A stretch of 64,000 nt of DNA from Actinacidiphila yanglinensis (GTDB taxonomy: Bacteria > Actinomycetota > Actinomycetes > Streptomycetales > Streptomycetaceae): contig NZ_FNVU01000008.1 in assembly GCF_900107965.1 (NCBI RefSeq), forward strand, positions 248,001 through 312,000, read 5' to 3'. Below are positions 8,243 through 16,978 of the stretch, piece by piece. The notes beneath the pieces were generated by a model. The model ran no database searches. It was not told the origin of the DNA and worked only from the letters and a program-made list of their open reading frames with translations. The position numbers and the translations under genes were made by a program. The first letter of the stretch is position 1; the number at the start of each line of letters is the position of its first letter.

Positions 8243-9100
8243 TCAGCCCGTCGTCGCGACGAAGTCGCGCAGCACCCCGGCCAGCAGCCCCGGCTGGTCC
8301 TCGGGGACGAGCGTGCGGGAGTCGGCGACCTCCAGCAGGCGGCCGCGCGGCAGCAGTTCGGCCAGCCGGCGGCCGTGCGCGGCCGGCATCATCCGGTCCT
8401 CCGTCGCCCACACCACGAGCGCCGGGCGGTCGAAGCGGCGCAGCTCCTCGGCGGCCTCCGCCATCTCGCCGTGCCGCACTCCGAGCAGGTAGCGGCGCAG
8501 GTCGGCGCGGATGGCGGGGTCGGTCAGCAGCGGCCGCATCCAGCCGTCGACCACCTCGTCGGGCACGGGGTACTTGCTCAGCACGCCCAGGCCGGCGGTG
8601 GAGCGGCGCAGCGGCCTGGCGGCCATGATCCGCACCGCCGGGTGCAGGGCGCCGGGCACGCGCGCCGCCAGGGTGATCATCTTGCCGGGCAGGCCCGGCG
8701 GGTAGTTCTCGAAGGCCTCGCAGGCGACCAGCACCAGCCGGGCGATCCGCTCGCCGTGGAAGGCGGCGACCTGCTGGGCGCGGCCGGAGTCGACCTCGGC
8801 GAGCGTCACGTCGCGCAGGTCGAGCCGGTCCATGAACTCCGCCGCGAGCGCGGCGACCGCCCGCGGCGACAGGTCCGCCTCCGGACGCATCGGGATGCGG
8901 TGCCCGCCCTCCGGGAGGGTCGGGGTCAGGCAGCGGTGGTCGGTACGCAGCTCGTCGACGACCTTCCGCCAGACGCTGCCGTTCTGCGCGAGGCCGTGCA
9001 GCAGGACCAGGACCGGCCCGTCGCCGCCGGTGTCCCCGTAGGCCAGGGTGCCCGCGCTGAGCTCGACGGTGTGCTCCCCGTCCGCCGTACCGGTCGCCAT
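8243..9100 (-). CDS. Alpha/beta hydrolase with Asp at the nucleophile position
   Basis: This 285-residue alpha/beta hydrolase has the oxyanion-hole motif LLHGLAQ at residues 33-39. The nucleophile elbow reads LAEVDSGRAQ (100-109), aligning Asp104 where relatives have GNDTGG or GHSxGG, so the G-x-Nuc-x-G pattern is degraded to E-V-D-S-G. It could be a haloalkane-dehalogenase-like enzyme with an Asp nucleophile, or an altered hydrolase. The likely acid is in VVWATEDRMMP, but no His is evident at the usual late position near VADSRTLVPEDQPG. ATG at 9100 has a G-rich site upstream. The substrate is unknown. Confidence 0.8.
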   Translation of the reverse strand: MATGTADGEHTVELSAGTLAYGDTGGDGPVLVLLHGLAQNGSVWRKVVDELRTDHRCLTPTLPEGGHRIPMRPEADLSPRAVAALAAEFMDRLDLRDVTLAEVDSGRAQQVAAFHGERIARLVLVACEAFENYPPGLPGKMITLAARVPGALHPAVRIMAARPLRRSTAGLGVLSKYPVPDEVVDGWMRPLLTDPAIRADLRRYLLGVRHGEMAEAAEELRRFDRPALVVWATEDRMMPAAHGRRLAELLPRGRLLEVADSRTLVPEDQPGLLAGVLRDFVATTG

Positions 9101-9255
9101 GCCCGCCCCCGATCCGCGATGATCGCTGCATCCTCCCCGTTCGGGAGGGTACGGCACCGGCGCGGCCGCCGAGGGCGGCTCGGCGGTTTCGGCGCGCCCG
9201 GCGGCAACCAACCGTGCCAGGGTGAGTCAGAGCAGTTCACACGAGGGGAGGCTGG

Positions 9256-11175
9256 ATGTTCCGGGGCTTCACGGCTCCCTTGACCGACCGGGCCGAGCAG
9301 GACCGCAGCGAGCGGGACCGCGACAGCACCGCGTCGCACTGGGCGTACATCCGCACGGAGTCCGGCAGCGCGGCGGTACTGCTGCTGGCCACGATCGCGG
9401 CGCTGGTGTGGGTGAATGTCGCGCCGGGCGACTACGCCTCGGTGTGGAGCACCCGGCTGTCGGTGCAACTGGGCGGCCACGGCGTCGACATGGATCTGCG
9501 CGACTGGGTCAACAGCGGCCTGATGACGCTGTTCTTCCTGGTGGTCGGGCTGGAGGCGCGGCGCGAGTTCGACATGGGCGAGCTGCGCGACCGGCAGCGG
9601 ATCACCCTGCCGCTGCTCGCGGGGGTCAGCGGCATGGTGGTGCCGGTGGCGATCTACCTGGCGGTGAACGCCGGCGGCGACGCGGCGCACGGCTGGGGAA
9701 GCGCGATGTCCACGGACACCGCGTTCGCGCTGGGCATGCTCGCGCTGCTCGGCTCGCGCTTCCCGCGCCGGCTGCACACCTTCATCCTGACCGTGGCCGT
9801 GGTCGACGACTTCGTGGGCCTCGCGGTGATCGCGATCGCCTACAGCGAGCACATCTCGTGGACGCCGCTGGCGGTGGGGATCGGGTTCCTGCTGGTGACG
9901 TGGGGGGTCCGGCAGGCCGGTGTACGCCGCGGCATGGTGTACGCGGTGCTGGGGATCGGGGCGTGGACGGGGTTCGTGCACTCCGGGGTGGACCCGGTGG
10001 TCGTCGGTCTGATCATCGGCCTGCTGGCGTACGCCTACCCGGCTCCGCGCGAGGCCCTGGAGCGGGCCAGCGGCCTGTTCCGGTCCTTCCGCGAGCAGCC
10101 GACGCCCGAGCTGGAGCGGGAGGCGCGGCTGGGACTGGCGTCGGCGCTGTCGCCCAACGACCGGTTGCAGCGGCTGTACCACCCGTGGACCAGCTACGTG
10201 ATCGTGCCGCTGTTCGCGCTCGCCAACGCCGGCATCGAGATCAACGGCTCGCTGCTGGCGCGGGCGTTCACCTCGCCGATCACGCTGGGCATCCTGCTCG
10301 CCTACGGGCTCGGCAAGCCGATCGGCATCGTGGGGTCGACGGCGCTGGCGACCCGCCTCAGCAGGGGCCGGGTGCGGCCGCCGGTGGGCTGGGCGGCGGT
10401 GACCGGCGGCGGCACCATCGCGGGCATCGGCTTCACCGTGTCGCTGCTGATCGCGACGCTGGCGTTCTCCGGGGACCGGCTGGACGAGGCGAAGATCGGC
10501 GTGCTCAGCGCGGTGGTCTTCGCGATGCTCAGCACCTCGGCGGTGGCCCTGGTGACCTCGCGGCTGCCCGAGGCGCGCCGGGCCCGCGCCCTGCTGGGCA
10601 CCGCGCACTCCGTGGTCGACCTGGCCGAGCCGGTCGACCCGGCCCGCGACCACGTGCGCGGCCCGCTGGAGGCGCCGGTGACCGTGGTCGAGTACGGCGA
10701 CTTCGAGTGCCCCTTCTGCGGGCAGGCCGAGGACGTGGTGCGCGAGCTGCTCGCCGACTTCGGCGACGTGCGCTACGTGTGGCGGCACCTGCCGCTGACC
10801 GACGTGCACCCGCACGCGCAACTCGCCGCCGAAGCCTCGGAGGCGGCGGCGATGCAGGGCGGCTTCTGGCAGATGCGCGACCTGCTGATCACCAGTCAGG
10901 ACGAGCTGGACATCAAGGACCTGGTCCGCCACGCGGAGCGGCTCGGCCTGGACCTCGACAAGTTCCGGCACGCGCTGAAGGCCCGCAAGGGCGCCGCGCG
11001 GGTCGCGCAGGACGTGGAGTCGGCCGACCTCAGCGGGGTCTCCGGCACCCCGACGTTCTTCATCAACGGCCGCCGCCACCACGGCGCCTACGACATCGCG
11101 AGCCTGTCGACGGCCGTCGTGGCCGCACGCGACCGGGCGGTCCTGGTGGAGGGAAAGGGCCCCGGCGGCGGCTGA
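9256..11175 (+). CDS. nhaA: NhaA Na+/H+ antiporter fused to a thioredoxin domain
   Basis: This 639-residue membrane protein is an NhaA antiporter (about residues 25-440) exchanging sodium for protons, with multiple helices. AVVDDFVGLAVIAIAYSEHI contains the paired Asp residues of the ion site. The C-terminal 180 residues form a soluble DsbA-like thioredoxin domain with active site FECPFCGQ (Cys485, Cys488) and the cis-Pro loop GTPTFFING. NhaA-thioredoxin fusions are known in actinobacteria. The ATG is preceded by GGGGAGG at four to five bases. The gene stands alone and ends before a strong bidirectional terminator. Confidence 0.92.
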   Translation: MFRGFTAPLTDRAEQDRSERDRDSTASHWAYIRTESGSAAVLLLATIAALVWVNVAPGDYASVWSTRLSVQLGGHGVDMDLRDWVNSGLMTLFFLVVGLEARREFDMGELRDRQRITLPLLAGVSGMVVPVAIYLAVNAGGDAAHGWGSAMSTDTAFALGMLALLGSRFPRRLHTFILTVAVVDDFVGLAVIAIAYSEHISWTPLAVGIGFLLVTWGVRQAGVRRGMVYAVLGIGAWTGFVHSGVDPVVVGLIIGLLAYAYPAPREALERASGLFRSFREQPTPELEREARLGLASALSPNDRLQRLYHPWTSYVIVPLFALANAGIEINGSLLARAFTSPITLGILLAYGLGKPIGIVGSTALATRLSRGRVRPPVGWAAVTGGGTIAGIGFTVSLLIATLAFSGDRLDEAKIGVLSAVVFAMLSTSAVALVTSRLPEARRARALLGTAHSVVDLAEPVDPARDHVRGPLEAPVTVVEYGDFECPFCGQAEDVVRELLADFGDVRYVWRHLPLTDVHPHAQLAAEASEAAAMQGGFWQMRDLLITSQDELDIKDLVRHAERLGLDLDKFRHALKARKGAARVAQDVESADLSGVSGTPTFFINGRRHHGAYDIASLSTAVVAARDRAVLVEGKGPGGG

Positions 11176-11200
11176 GCCGCCCGGAGCGCCGCCCCGGCAC

Positions 11201-11244
11201 GAAGCGGGCGGGCCGCGGCAGCTTCGCCGCGACCCGCCCGCTTC
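11201..11244. terminator. Bidirectional terminator after nhaA
   Basis: Arms of about 19 bp (GAAGCGGGCGGGCCGCGGC and its complement) contain one C-A mismatch around a 6-base loop. The hairpin sits between two convergent genes, nhaA and the small DUF6296 gene, and is among the strongest in the window. Confidence 0.85.
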
Positions 11245-11312
11245 CGTTGCTCGGTTCGCCCGGGCGGCCCCGGATGCTCGGGCCGCGCGGGTCACTCAGG
11301 CGCGCGGACTGC

Positions 11313-11540
11313 TCACGCCGCGCGCACCGCCATCGGCGGCAGCGGCTGCTGGTGACCGCCGCTCGCCATCATCCGGACCTCGCCGTCGGCACTGATCTCG
11401 GCGCGGACGATGCCGGTCTCGTCCTCGTAGACCGGGTAACCACCCGCGCCGGAGGCGTCGGTGCGGTGTACGACCACGACGTCGTCCTCGACGGCCGGGG
11501 CCTGGAAGACCAGTTCGTACACGGTGGGATAGTCGTCCAT
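11313..11540 (-). CDS. DUF6296-type small protein
   Basis: This 75-residue acidic protein (DDYPTVYELVFQAP ... DVVVVHRTDASG ... YPVYEDETGIVRAEIS ... ASGGHQQP) matches my recollection of a small streptomycete family annotated DUF6296, of unknown function. No signal peptide or membrane helix is visible. The ATG at 11540 is preferred over a GTG two codons upstream because GGGGAGG lies nine bases before it. It is monocistronic and convergent with nhaA. Confidence 0.75.
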   Translation of the reverse strand: MDDYPTVYELVFQAPAVEDDVVVVHRTDASGAGGYPVYEDETGIVRAEISADGEVRMMASGGHQQPLPPMAVRAA

Positions 11541-11655
11541 GGGCACACACCTCCCCAGGGGCTGTACACCATCATGCCCTGAATGGCCCGATTCCGCCTC
11601 CCGGGGGACGGGATTCCCTGGATCCCGGGCGGGCGGGCGCCAGGCCGTGACGCGC

Positions 11656-12297
11656 TCAGGTGAGCAGGCCCGTGCGGTAGGCGGCGGCCACCGCGGCGGC
11701 GCGGTCGCGCACCCCGAGTTTCGCGTAGAGGTGGAGCAGGTGGGTCTTGACCGTGGCCTCGCTGATGAACAGCTGCCGGGCCGCCTCCCGGTTGGTGGTT
11801 CCCGCGGCGACCAGCCGCAGCACCTCCAGCTCGCGCTCGGTGAGCGTCCCGGAGGCAGCGGCCGTACCCCCGGCGGGCTCGCGGACCCGGCCGATGAGCT
11901 TCTGCGCGACGGTGGGCGCGAGCACGGACTGCCCCTGGTGGGCGGCGCGGACCGCGCGGACGAGCTCGTCGCGCGGCGCGTCCTTGAGGAGGTAGCCGGT
12001 GGCGCCGGCCTCGATCGCGGGCAGCACGTCGGCGTCGCTGTCGTAGGTCGTGAGGACCAGCACGTGGACGGCGGGGGCGCGCTCGCGCAGCAGGCCGATC
12101 GCCTCGACGCCGCCCATCCGCGGCATGCGCAGGTCCATCAGGACCACGTCCACGCCCAGTGCGAGCGCCCGGTCCACGGCTTCGGCCCCGTCGGCGGCCT
12201 CGCCGGCGACCTCGAAGTCCGGGTCGCCGTCGAAGACGCCGCGCAGGCCGTCACGGACGACGGGGTGGTCGTCGGCGACGAGCAGGCGAATGGTCAC
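11656..12297 (-). CDS. LuxR/NarL-type response regulator
   Basis: This 213-residue protein has a receiver domain (residues 3-120) with acidic pocket DD at 9-10, phosphoacceptor Asp55 in VVLMDLRMP, Thr in VLVLTTYDSDADV and Lys in YLLKDAPRDE. A LuxR HTH follows (LTERELEVLRLVAAGTTNRE). It should be phosphorylated by the histidine kinase gene that overlaps its start by 47 bases, and probably controls the adjacent ABC exporter. The GTG start is set by the first receiver strand VTIRLLVADD. The ribosome site is poor, consistent with translational coupling to the kinase. Confidence 0.9.
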   Translation of the reverse strand: MTIRLLVADDHPVVRDGLRGVFDGDPDFEVAGEAADGAEAVDRALALGVDVVLMDLRMPRMGGVEAIGLLRERAPAVHVLVLTTYDSDADVLPAIEAGATGYLLKDAPRDELVRAVRAAHQGQSVLAPTVAQKLIGRVREPAGGTAAASGTLTERELEVLRLVAAGTTNREAARQLFISEATVKTHLLHLYAKLGVRDRAAAVAAAYRTGLLT

Positions 12298-13951
12298 AGG
12301 GCATTGTCCATGATCCCGGGGCCGCCGGTGGGGGTGCGTCCCGGTTTCGTGGCCGCGGGGCCCTGCGGGAGCTCCCCCGCGGCCGTATCGGCGCCGGATG
12401 AGGTAGCGCCCGCGGCGGCTCCGTCCGGCTCCTGCCGTACGGCGGCGGTCCGAGGGCGGGGCCCGTACCGTGCGCCAAGGGCCCGGAAGCCTGGTCCGCG
12501 GCGTGCGCGGGTGGCCCGGAAGACGGGTCCGTACCGTTCTCCCGCGCAGCCGCGTCCGTACCGGGCGCCGATACCCCGGGGGCCTCGCCGGGCTCGGGGT
12601 CCGGTGCCGCCGGCACCGCGGGGACGCTCGCGCTGAGCGCCGTCCCGTCGCCGGGCGCGCTCTCGATCGCCAGCGCCCCGCCGACCTGCCGCAGCCGCTG
12701 CCGCATCGCGGTGAGCCCGTAGCCGTGTCCGTCCTCGCTCCGCCCGGCCCGGTCAGCGGCGGCGGAGGCGTCGAAGCCGGCGCCGTCGTCGAGGACGTCG
12801 AGCACGACGACCTCATGGGTGTAGGACAGGGTCAGCCCGGCCCGGCTCGCCCCCGCGTGCTTGGCGATGTTGGCCAGGCCCTCCTGGGCCGTGCGGAAGA
12901 GCACGACCTCCAGCGCAGGCGGCAGCGGCACGGCGTCGCCGGTGACCTCGACGCGTACCGCGATCCCGGACGTCTGGGTCCACCGCTCGGCGAGATCGGC
13001 CAGCGCGCCGGGCAGGTGCGCGGCGGCGTCCAGCGGACCGGGGCGCAGCGCCTGCACCGAGCGGCGGGCCTCGGCCAGCGACTCCCGGGCGAGCCGGCGG
13101 GCCAGTGCCATGTGCCGGGCGCGGCGCAGCGGCTCGCCGTCGAACCGGTCGGCGGCCTCCAGCTGGGTGACGATGCCGGTCAGGCCCTGCGCGAGGGTGT
13201 CGTGGATCTCGCCGGCCATCCGCTGCCGTTCGTCGAGGACTCCCGCCTCGCGTGCCTGGGTGACCAGTTGGGCGTGCAGCCCGGCGTTCTCGGCCATGGT
13301 CTCGCGCAGCTTCCGGTTGGCCTCGGCCAGCTCGTCGACCATCCTGGCGCGCCGCCTGCTGCGCTGGTCCTCCTCGATGCCCTGGTAGGTGATGGCACCG
13401 GCGACCAGCAGGTTGACCACGACCAGCCCGGCGTAGGCGGCTGCGCCCCCGCCGTGCAGGTGGCCGATGCCGCCGACCTGGCTGAGGGCCATCGCCGCCG
13501 CGTTGACCGCGATCGCCGGGGGCCGCAGCCACCGGGGCAGCAGCGCCACCTGGAGGTAGCCGGTGAAGCCGAAGAAGCCGAAGTAGGGGCTGAGCAGCAC
13601 CAGACCGGCGATGAACAGCAGCACTCCGGCGCAGTAGGCGATCGCCTGGCCCTGGCGGCCGGCGGGCGGGGGGTACGGCACCGCCATGAACCGGTGCCAC
13701 AGGGCGGCGGCCGCCGACAGTCCCACCGCCGCGGCGACGGACCGCGGGTGGTGCGGCCCGAGGGCCAGTACCAGGGCCAGCGAGACGGCGAGGCCGCCGT
13801 AGGGCAGCAGGTGCTGGAGCTGCCGGAAACGGTCGTCCGCGGCCTGCTCCCCGCCGGGCGGGGGCTCGGCAGGCCGGTCCTGCGCCTGCGGCCCCGCCAT
13901 GGCGGCGGACCGCCCGGGGGCGGTGCCGCGTGCTGTCCGTGGTGCGTTCAC
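12251..13951 (-). CDS. Sensor histidine kinase (HisKA_3 type)
   Basis: This 566-residue NarL-partner kinase has five or six hydrophobic segments in the first 220 residues, then a coiled-coil linker. The phosphoacceptor motif is MAGEIHDTLAQGLTG, and the HATPase_c domain has GLANIAKHAGAS, DDGAGFD and GYGLTAMRQRL. Where relatives end, near GDGTALSASVPAVPAAP, it continues for about 110 Pro/Ala/Gly/Arg-rich residues and overlaps the regulator start. The GTG at 13951 lies seven bases after the ABC permease stop; an internal ATG at 13900 is an alternative. It is in one operon with the exporter and regulator, as in bacteriocin- or antibiotic-sensing export systems. Confidence 0.87.
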   Translation of the reverse strand: MNAPRTARGTAPGRSAAMAGPQAQDRPAEPPPGGEQAADDRFRQLQHLLPYGGLAVSLALVLALGPHHPRSVAAAVGLSAAAALWHRFMAVPYPPPAGRQGQAIAYCAGVLLFIAGLVLLSPYFGFFGFTGYLQVALLPRWLRPPAIAVNAAAMALSQVGGIGHLHGGGAAAYAGLVVVNLLVAGAITYQGIEEDQRSRRRARMVDELAEANRKLRETMAENAGLHAQLVTQAREAGVLDERQRMAGEIHDTLAQGLTGIVTQLEAADRFDGEPLRRARHMALARRLARESLAEARRSVQALRPGPLDAAAHLPGALADLAERWTQTSGIAVRVEVTGDAVPLPPALEVVLFRTAQEGLANIAKHAGASRAGLTLSYTHEVVVLDVLDDGAGFDASAAADRAGRSEDGHGYGLTAMRQRLRQVGGALAIESAPGDGTALSASVPAVPAAPDPEPGEAPGVSAPGTDAAARENGTDPSSGPPAHAADQASGPLAHGTGPALGPPPYGRSRTEPPRALPHPAPIRPRGSSRRAPRPRNRDAPPPAAPGSWTMPCDHSPARRRRPPRRP

Positions 13952-13958
13952 CTGGTCA

Positions 13959-14720
13959 TCATTCCCAACGGAAGGTGCGTACGGCCACCATGGCGCCGAC
14001 CACGGTGTATCCGGCCAGCACCAGCAGGTGCTGCCACAGGGCGCCCTCGCCGGACCAGGCGGCCGTCACCGCACCGAAGGGGACGTACGCGCCGATCTCC
14101 CGCAGGGCATGCGGCATCTCCGCGACCGGGAAGTACAGGCCGCTGAAGAAGAAGTTCAGCACCATGACCGGCACGCCCGTGCCGGTGGCGGCCCCGGAGG
14201 TGGGCGCCAGTGCGGCGGCCACCAGGCCGAGCGCGAGGACCGCGGTGCTGCCGAGGAGGAAGGACGAGACCACGGCGCCGGGGTCGGCGGGCGGGGTGAC
14301 GTGGAAGGCGAGCCGGCCGACGGCGATGATCAGCGTGACGCCGGCCGTGATGAGCGCGGCGATCACGGCGAGCAGCGCGGCGAGCATCCCGGCGGCGGGC
14401 ACCGGGCTGACCGACAACCGCCGCAGGACGCCCTTCTCCCGGAGCTGGGCCATGTTCGTCGGCAGCAGGACGCAGCCGAGGAAGAGCGGCACCATCGCGG
14501 CGATGGTCGGCACGTAGACGTCGATGACGCTTCTGCCGCCCAGGGAGCCGGAATCGGTGGTGAAGGCGGGGATGTTGCCGAAGAGGATCACCATGCCGAG
14601 CGGGAACAGCAGCCAGAACAGGGTGGCCGGCTCGCGCAGCAGCAGCCGCCCCTGGGTGGCGGTCAGCGCGCGGAAGCCCTGGCGGGTCATGTGCGGGAGG
14701 GCGGGTGCGGGGGTGCTCAT
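13959..14720 (-). CDS. ABC-2 type transporter permease
   Basis: This 253-residue membrane protein of the ABC-2 (DrrB-like) export family has about six hydrophobic segments. Its N-terminal cytoplasmic stretch LTATQGRLLLREPATLFWLLFPL is typical, as is QLREKGVLRRLSVSPVPAAG before the central helices and LNFFFSGLYFPVAEMPHALR in the periplasmic loop region. ATG at 14720 has AAGGA at a good distance. It sits between the ATPase and kinase genes in one operon and probably exports a drug or lipid with the ATPase. Confidence 0.88.
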   Translation of the reverse strand: MSTPAPALPHMTRQGFRALTATQGRLLLREPATLFWLLFPLGMVILFGNIPAFTTDSGSLGGRSVIDVYVPTIAAMVPLFLGCVLLPTNMAQLREKGVLRRLSVSPVPAAGMLAALLAVIAALITAGVTLIIAVGRLAFHVTPPADPGAVVSSFLLGSTAVLALGLVAAALAPTSGAATGTGVPVMVLNFFFSGLYFPVAEMPHALREIGAYVPFGAVTAAWSGEGALWQHLLVLAGYTVVGAMVAVRTFRWE

Positions 14721-14818
14721 CGCGGGGTCCTTGTCTGTACGGAGGCGGGTCCGGCTGCGGGTTCGGCCGAGGCCGCGGGTTTTCGGGGTCGGCCGGGAGA
14801 GGCGCACGGGGCGACGGC

Positions 14819-15727
14819 TCAGGACGCGCCGTCGTGGCCGGTGAGCGCGATGAACGCGTCGTCGAGGGTGGCCTGCTCGACACGGAGGTCGGCGGCGATG
14901 ATCCGGCGCCGGGCCAGCAGCGAGGTGACGGCGAGGACGAGGTTGCCGTCGCCGGTGATCTCGACCTGCGGCCCGTGCCAGGTCACCGTGCTCACCTCGG
15001 GCAGCGCGCGCAGCACCGCCTCGTCCAGTTCGGCGGAGGGCCGGAAGCGCATCCGCTGGTTCCGGTCGGCGCGGGCGGCCAGGCCCGCCGGAGTGTCGAC
15101 GGCCACGACCCGGCCGGCGTCGATCAGCGCGACCCGGTCGCACAGCCGCTCGGCCTCTTCCATGAAGTGCGTGACGAGGACGACGGTCACGCCGCCCGCA
15201 CGCACCTGCTCGACGAGTTCCCAGGTGTTGCGGCGGGCGTGCGGGTCCAGGCCGGTGGTGAGCTCGTCGAGGATGACCGCGCGGGGGTTGCCGATCATGG
15301 CCAGCGCGATCGCGAGCCGCTGCTTCTGGCCGCCGGAGAGCTTCTTGTAGCGGGCCGCGGCCTTGTCGCGCAGGCCGAGCCGGTCCAGCAACTCGGCGCT
15401 GTCCGCGGGGCGTCGGTAGAACGACGCGAACAGGTCGAGGATCTCGCGGACGGTGAGCCTGTCCGGCAGCCCGCTCTCCTGGAGTTGGACGCCCAGCACC
15501 TGGCGCAGGGCGTCGCGCTCGTGGCGCGGGTCGTGGCCGAGGACGGAGACGGTGCCGCCGTCGGGGACCCGCAGGCCCGACAGGCACTCGACGGTGGTGG
15601 TCTTGCCCGCGCCGTTCGGGCCGAGGATGCCGAAGATCTCGCCCTCGGCGACCGTGAACGACACGTCGTGCACGGCGGTCAGCTCGCCGTACCGCTTGTG
15701 GAGCCCGTCGACCTCGATGACCGTCAT
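14819..15727 (-). CDS. ABC exporter ATP-binding protein (DrrA type)
   Basis: This 302-residue ATPase has Walker A GPNGAGKTT (about 35-43), Q-loop VQLQESGL, signature LSGGQKQR, Walker B VILDELTTGLDP and switch His in VTHFMEEAE. The C-terminal 90 residues form the regulatory tail seen in DrrA-like exporters. Walker B reads DEL where most have DEP, a variant found in this subfamily. It is the first gene of a four-gene operon (ATPase, permease, kinase, regulator). The 98-base gap to the permease holds its ribosome site. Confidence 0.92.
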   Translation of the reverse strand: MTVIEVDGLHKRYGELTAVHDVSFTVAEGEIFGILGPNGAGKTTTVECLSGLRVPDGGTVSVLGHDPRHERDALRQVLGVQLQESGLPDRLTVREILDLFASFYRRPADSAELLDRLGLRDKAAARYKKLSGGQKQRLAIALAMIGNPRAVILDELTTGLDPHARRNTWELVEQVRAGGVTVVLVTHFMEEAERLCDRVALIDAGRVVAVDTPAGLAARADRNQRMRFRPSAELDEAVLRALPEVSTVTWHGPQVEITGDGNLVLAVTSLLARRRIIAADLRVEQATLDDAFIALTGHDGAS

Positions 15728-15839
15728 CCCGTTGCCTCTTCCCCTGCGCGGCGCGTGTTCGCCGTCATGCAGAAGGCTCCCGCCGCAGGGCGGGCGGGCG
15801 GATCGACCAGCGGGGCGGGGTGCGGCGGCGATGGGTGGA

Positions 15840-15871
15840 CCCGGGCATCCACCGATCGGTGGATGCCCGGG
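15840..15871 (-). terminator. 32-bp perfect palindrome terminator
   Basis: CCCGGGCATCCACCGA is followed directly by its exact complement, giving a 32-bp perfect palindrome 49 bases past the stop of the HD gene and upstream of the ABC operon. Extruded as RNA it gives a stem of about 14 bp with a 4-base loop. A terminator is likely; an operator for the ABC operon is possible. Confidence 0.6.
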
Positions 15872-15920
15872 CGACGCGGGTCCGGGCGGGCGAGCCCCCG
15901 GGCTCAGCCCGCGGCCGGGG

Positions 15921-16568
15921 TCACTCCGGCCACGGCGAGTCGAGGATGGTGGTGACGAAGTCGCCCCGCTCGAAGCCGGGGACGTAGGCGGCCAGCACGT
16001 CGGCCTTCACGTTGCCGAACGTGGTCCCGGGCTTGGCGCGGATGCCGTCGGTGAATGCGGCGAGAATGCGCCGCTTGAAGTCAGGCCGCGGGTGGAGCGC
16101 GACGATCGCCGCCCGGTCGGCGTCGCCGATGTCGCCGTAGCCGATGCCGAGGACGTCGTACTCGACACCGGCGGTGGTCAGCGCGACCTCGGGTTCCATG
16201 AACGCGGGGATGCCCGGGGTGGTGTGCAGGGCGATCGCGGTCCACACCCGGCGGACGCTGTCCTCGGGCACGCCGTGGGACTGCAGGAAGCGGCGTGCCT
16301 CGTCGGCGCCGTCGACCTCGAAGCGCCGGCCGCTGGCGTGGAACCGCTCGCCCAGGCCGAGGTCGTGGAACATCGCGGCGACGTAGAGGAGTTCGGGGTC
16401 GAAGCTGAGGTCGCGGCGGCTGCCCTGGAGACTGCCGAAGCAGTAGACCCGCCGGGAGTGGTGGTAGATGAGCTCGGTCGCGGAGTCACGGACGAGTTCG
16501 GTGGCCTCCCGGGCCAGGGCGGTGTCGGGGATGCGCACGTCGGCCGGGTAGCCGGTCTCTGCCGTCAT
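15921..16568 (-). CDS. HD-domain protein, cyanamide hydratase-like
   Basis: This 215-residue HD-superfamily protein has an early His (YHHSRRVYCFG), the HD pair in AAMFHDLGLGERF, then WTAIALHTTPGIP and a late YGDIGDADRAAI. That order of metal ligands and the LQGSRRDLSFDPELLYV segment recall cyanamide-hydratase-like HD hydrolases. It probably binds one metal and acts on a small molecule. The ATG at 16568 is preferred; a GTG three codons upstream is possible. It is divergent from the riboswitch-controlled cobalt genes, and no functional link to them is evident. Confidence 0.75.
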   Translation of the reverse strand: MTAETGYPADVRIPDTALAREATELVRDSATELIYHHSRRVYCFGSLQGSRRDLSFDPELLYVAAMFHDLGLGERFHASGRRFEVDGADEARRFLQSHGVPEDSVRRVWTAIALHTTPGIPAFMEPEVALTTAGVEYDVLGIGYGDIGDADRAAIVALHPRPDFKRRILAAFTDGIRAKPGTTFGNVKADVLAAYVPGFERGDFVTTILDSPWPE

Positions 16569-16793
16569 GGATGTCACCTGCGCCTTTCGTCGATCTGCCG
16601 GTCCTCGGGCGGGAGCCGCCGGGACCGCTGCCACTCCCCCAGCATCGGCGGGGAACGCTCCCTGCGGGCATGTCCGTGAGGACGGGCCTCCCACAGATCC
16701 GGACATCCGGCGGGCGGGTTCCGGACTCCCGGTCCGGAGATGGCGGTCGGCAACAGGTCGCGACGTGGGGTGGCGACATGCACGTGACATCCG

Positions 16794-16823
16794 TTGACGT
16801 GCCCGATCGCGGGCCCCTACGCT
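16794..16823 (+). promoter_or_regulatory. Housekeeping promoter of the cbtBA transcript
   Basis: TTGACG (16794-16799) and TACGCT (16818-16823) are separated by 18 bp, close to the principal-sigma consensus of streptomycetes. The predicted start near 16830 coincides with the first base of riboswitch stem P1, which supports both calls. The stretch 16569-16793 toward the HD gene shows no other feature I can support. Confidence 0.7.
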
Positions 16824-16828
16824 GGCAG

Positions 16829-16933
16829 TTCGTGAAGGTGTGAGGAAGCCGGTGGGAATCCGGCACGGTCGCGCCACTGTGAACCCGCTCGCCTCCCGGG
16901 CGTTCGGGCAGTCAGATACTCCGCCGTCACGAA
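16829..16933 (+). ncRNA. Cobalamin (B12) riboswitch
   Basis: The region has the hallmark adenosylcobalamin aptamer elements: GAGGAAGCCGGTGGGAATCC (from 16842), the B12 box core GCGCCACTGTGA (16871-16882), and AGTCAGATAC (16910-16919). P1 is formed by TTCGTGA (16829-16835) and TCACGAA (16927-16933). It precedes cbtB with only about 45 bases of expression platform including the GAAGGAGG ribosome site, so translational control is likely. High B12 should shut down cobalt uptake by CbtAB. Confidence 0.95.
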
Positions 16934-16978
16934 GCCCCATCGAACGAGGGACGCAAGATCCCCGAAGGAGGCCCACCC

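Noticed and set aside
11656..12816. Response regulator fused to an N-terminal 170-residue extension
   Set aside because: The extension is the out-of-frame image of the kinase tail; the receiver starts cleanly at VTIRLLVADD.
15840..15871. CRISPR-like or phage attachment palindrome
   Set aside because: Single copy, no repeats or integrase nearby; position after a stop codon favours a terminator.
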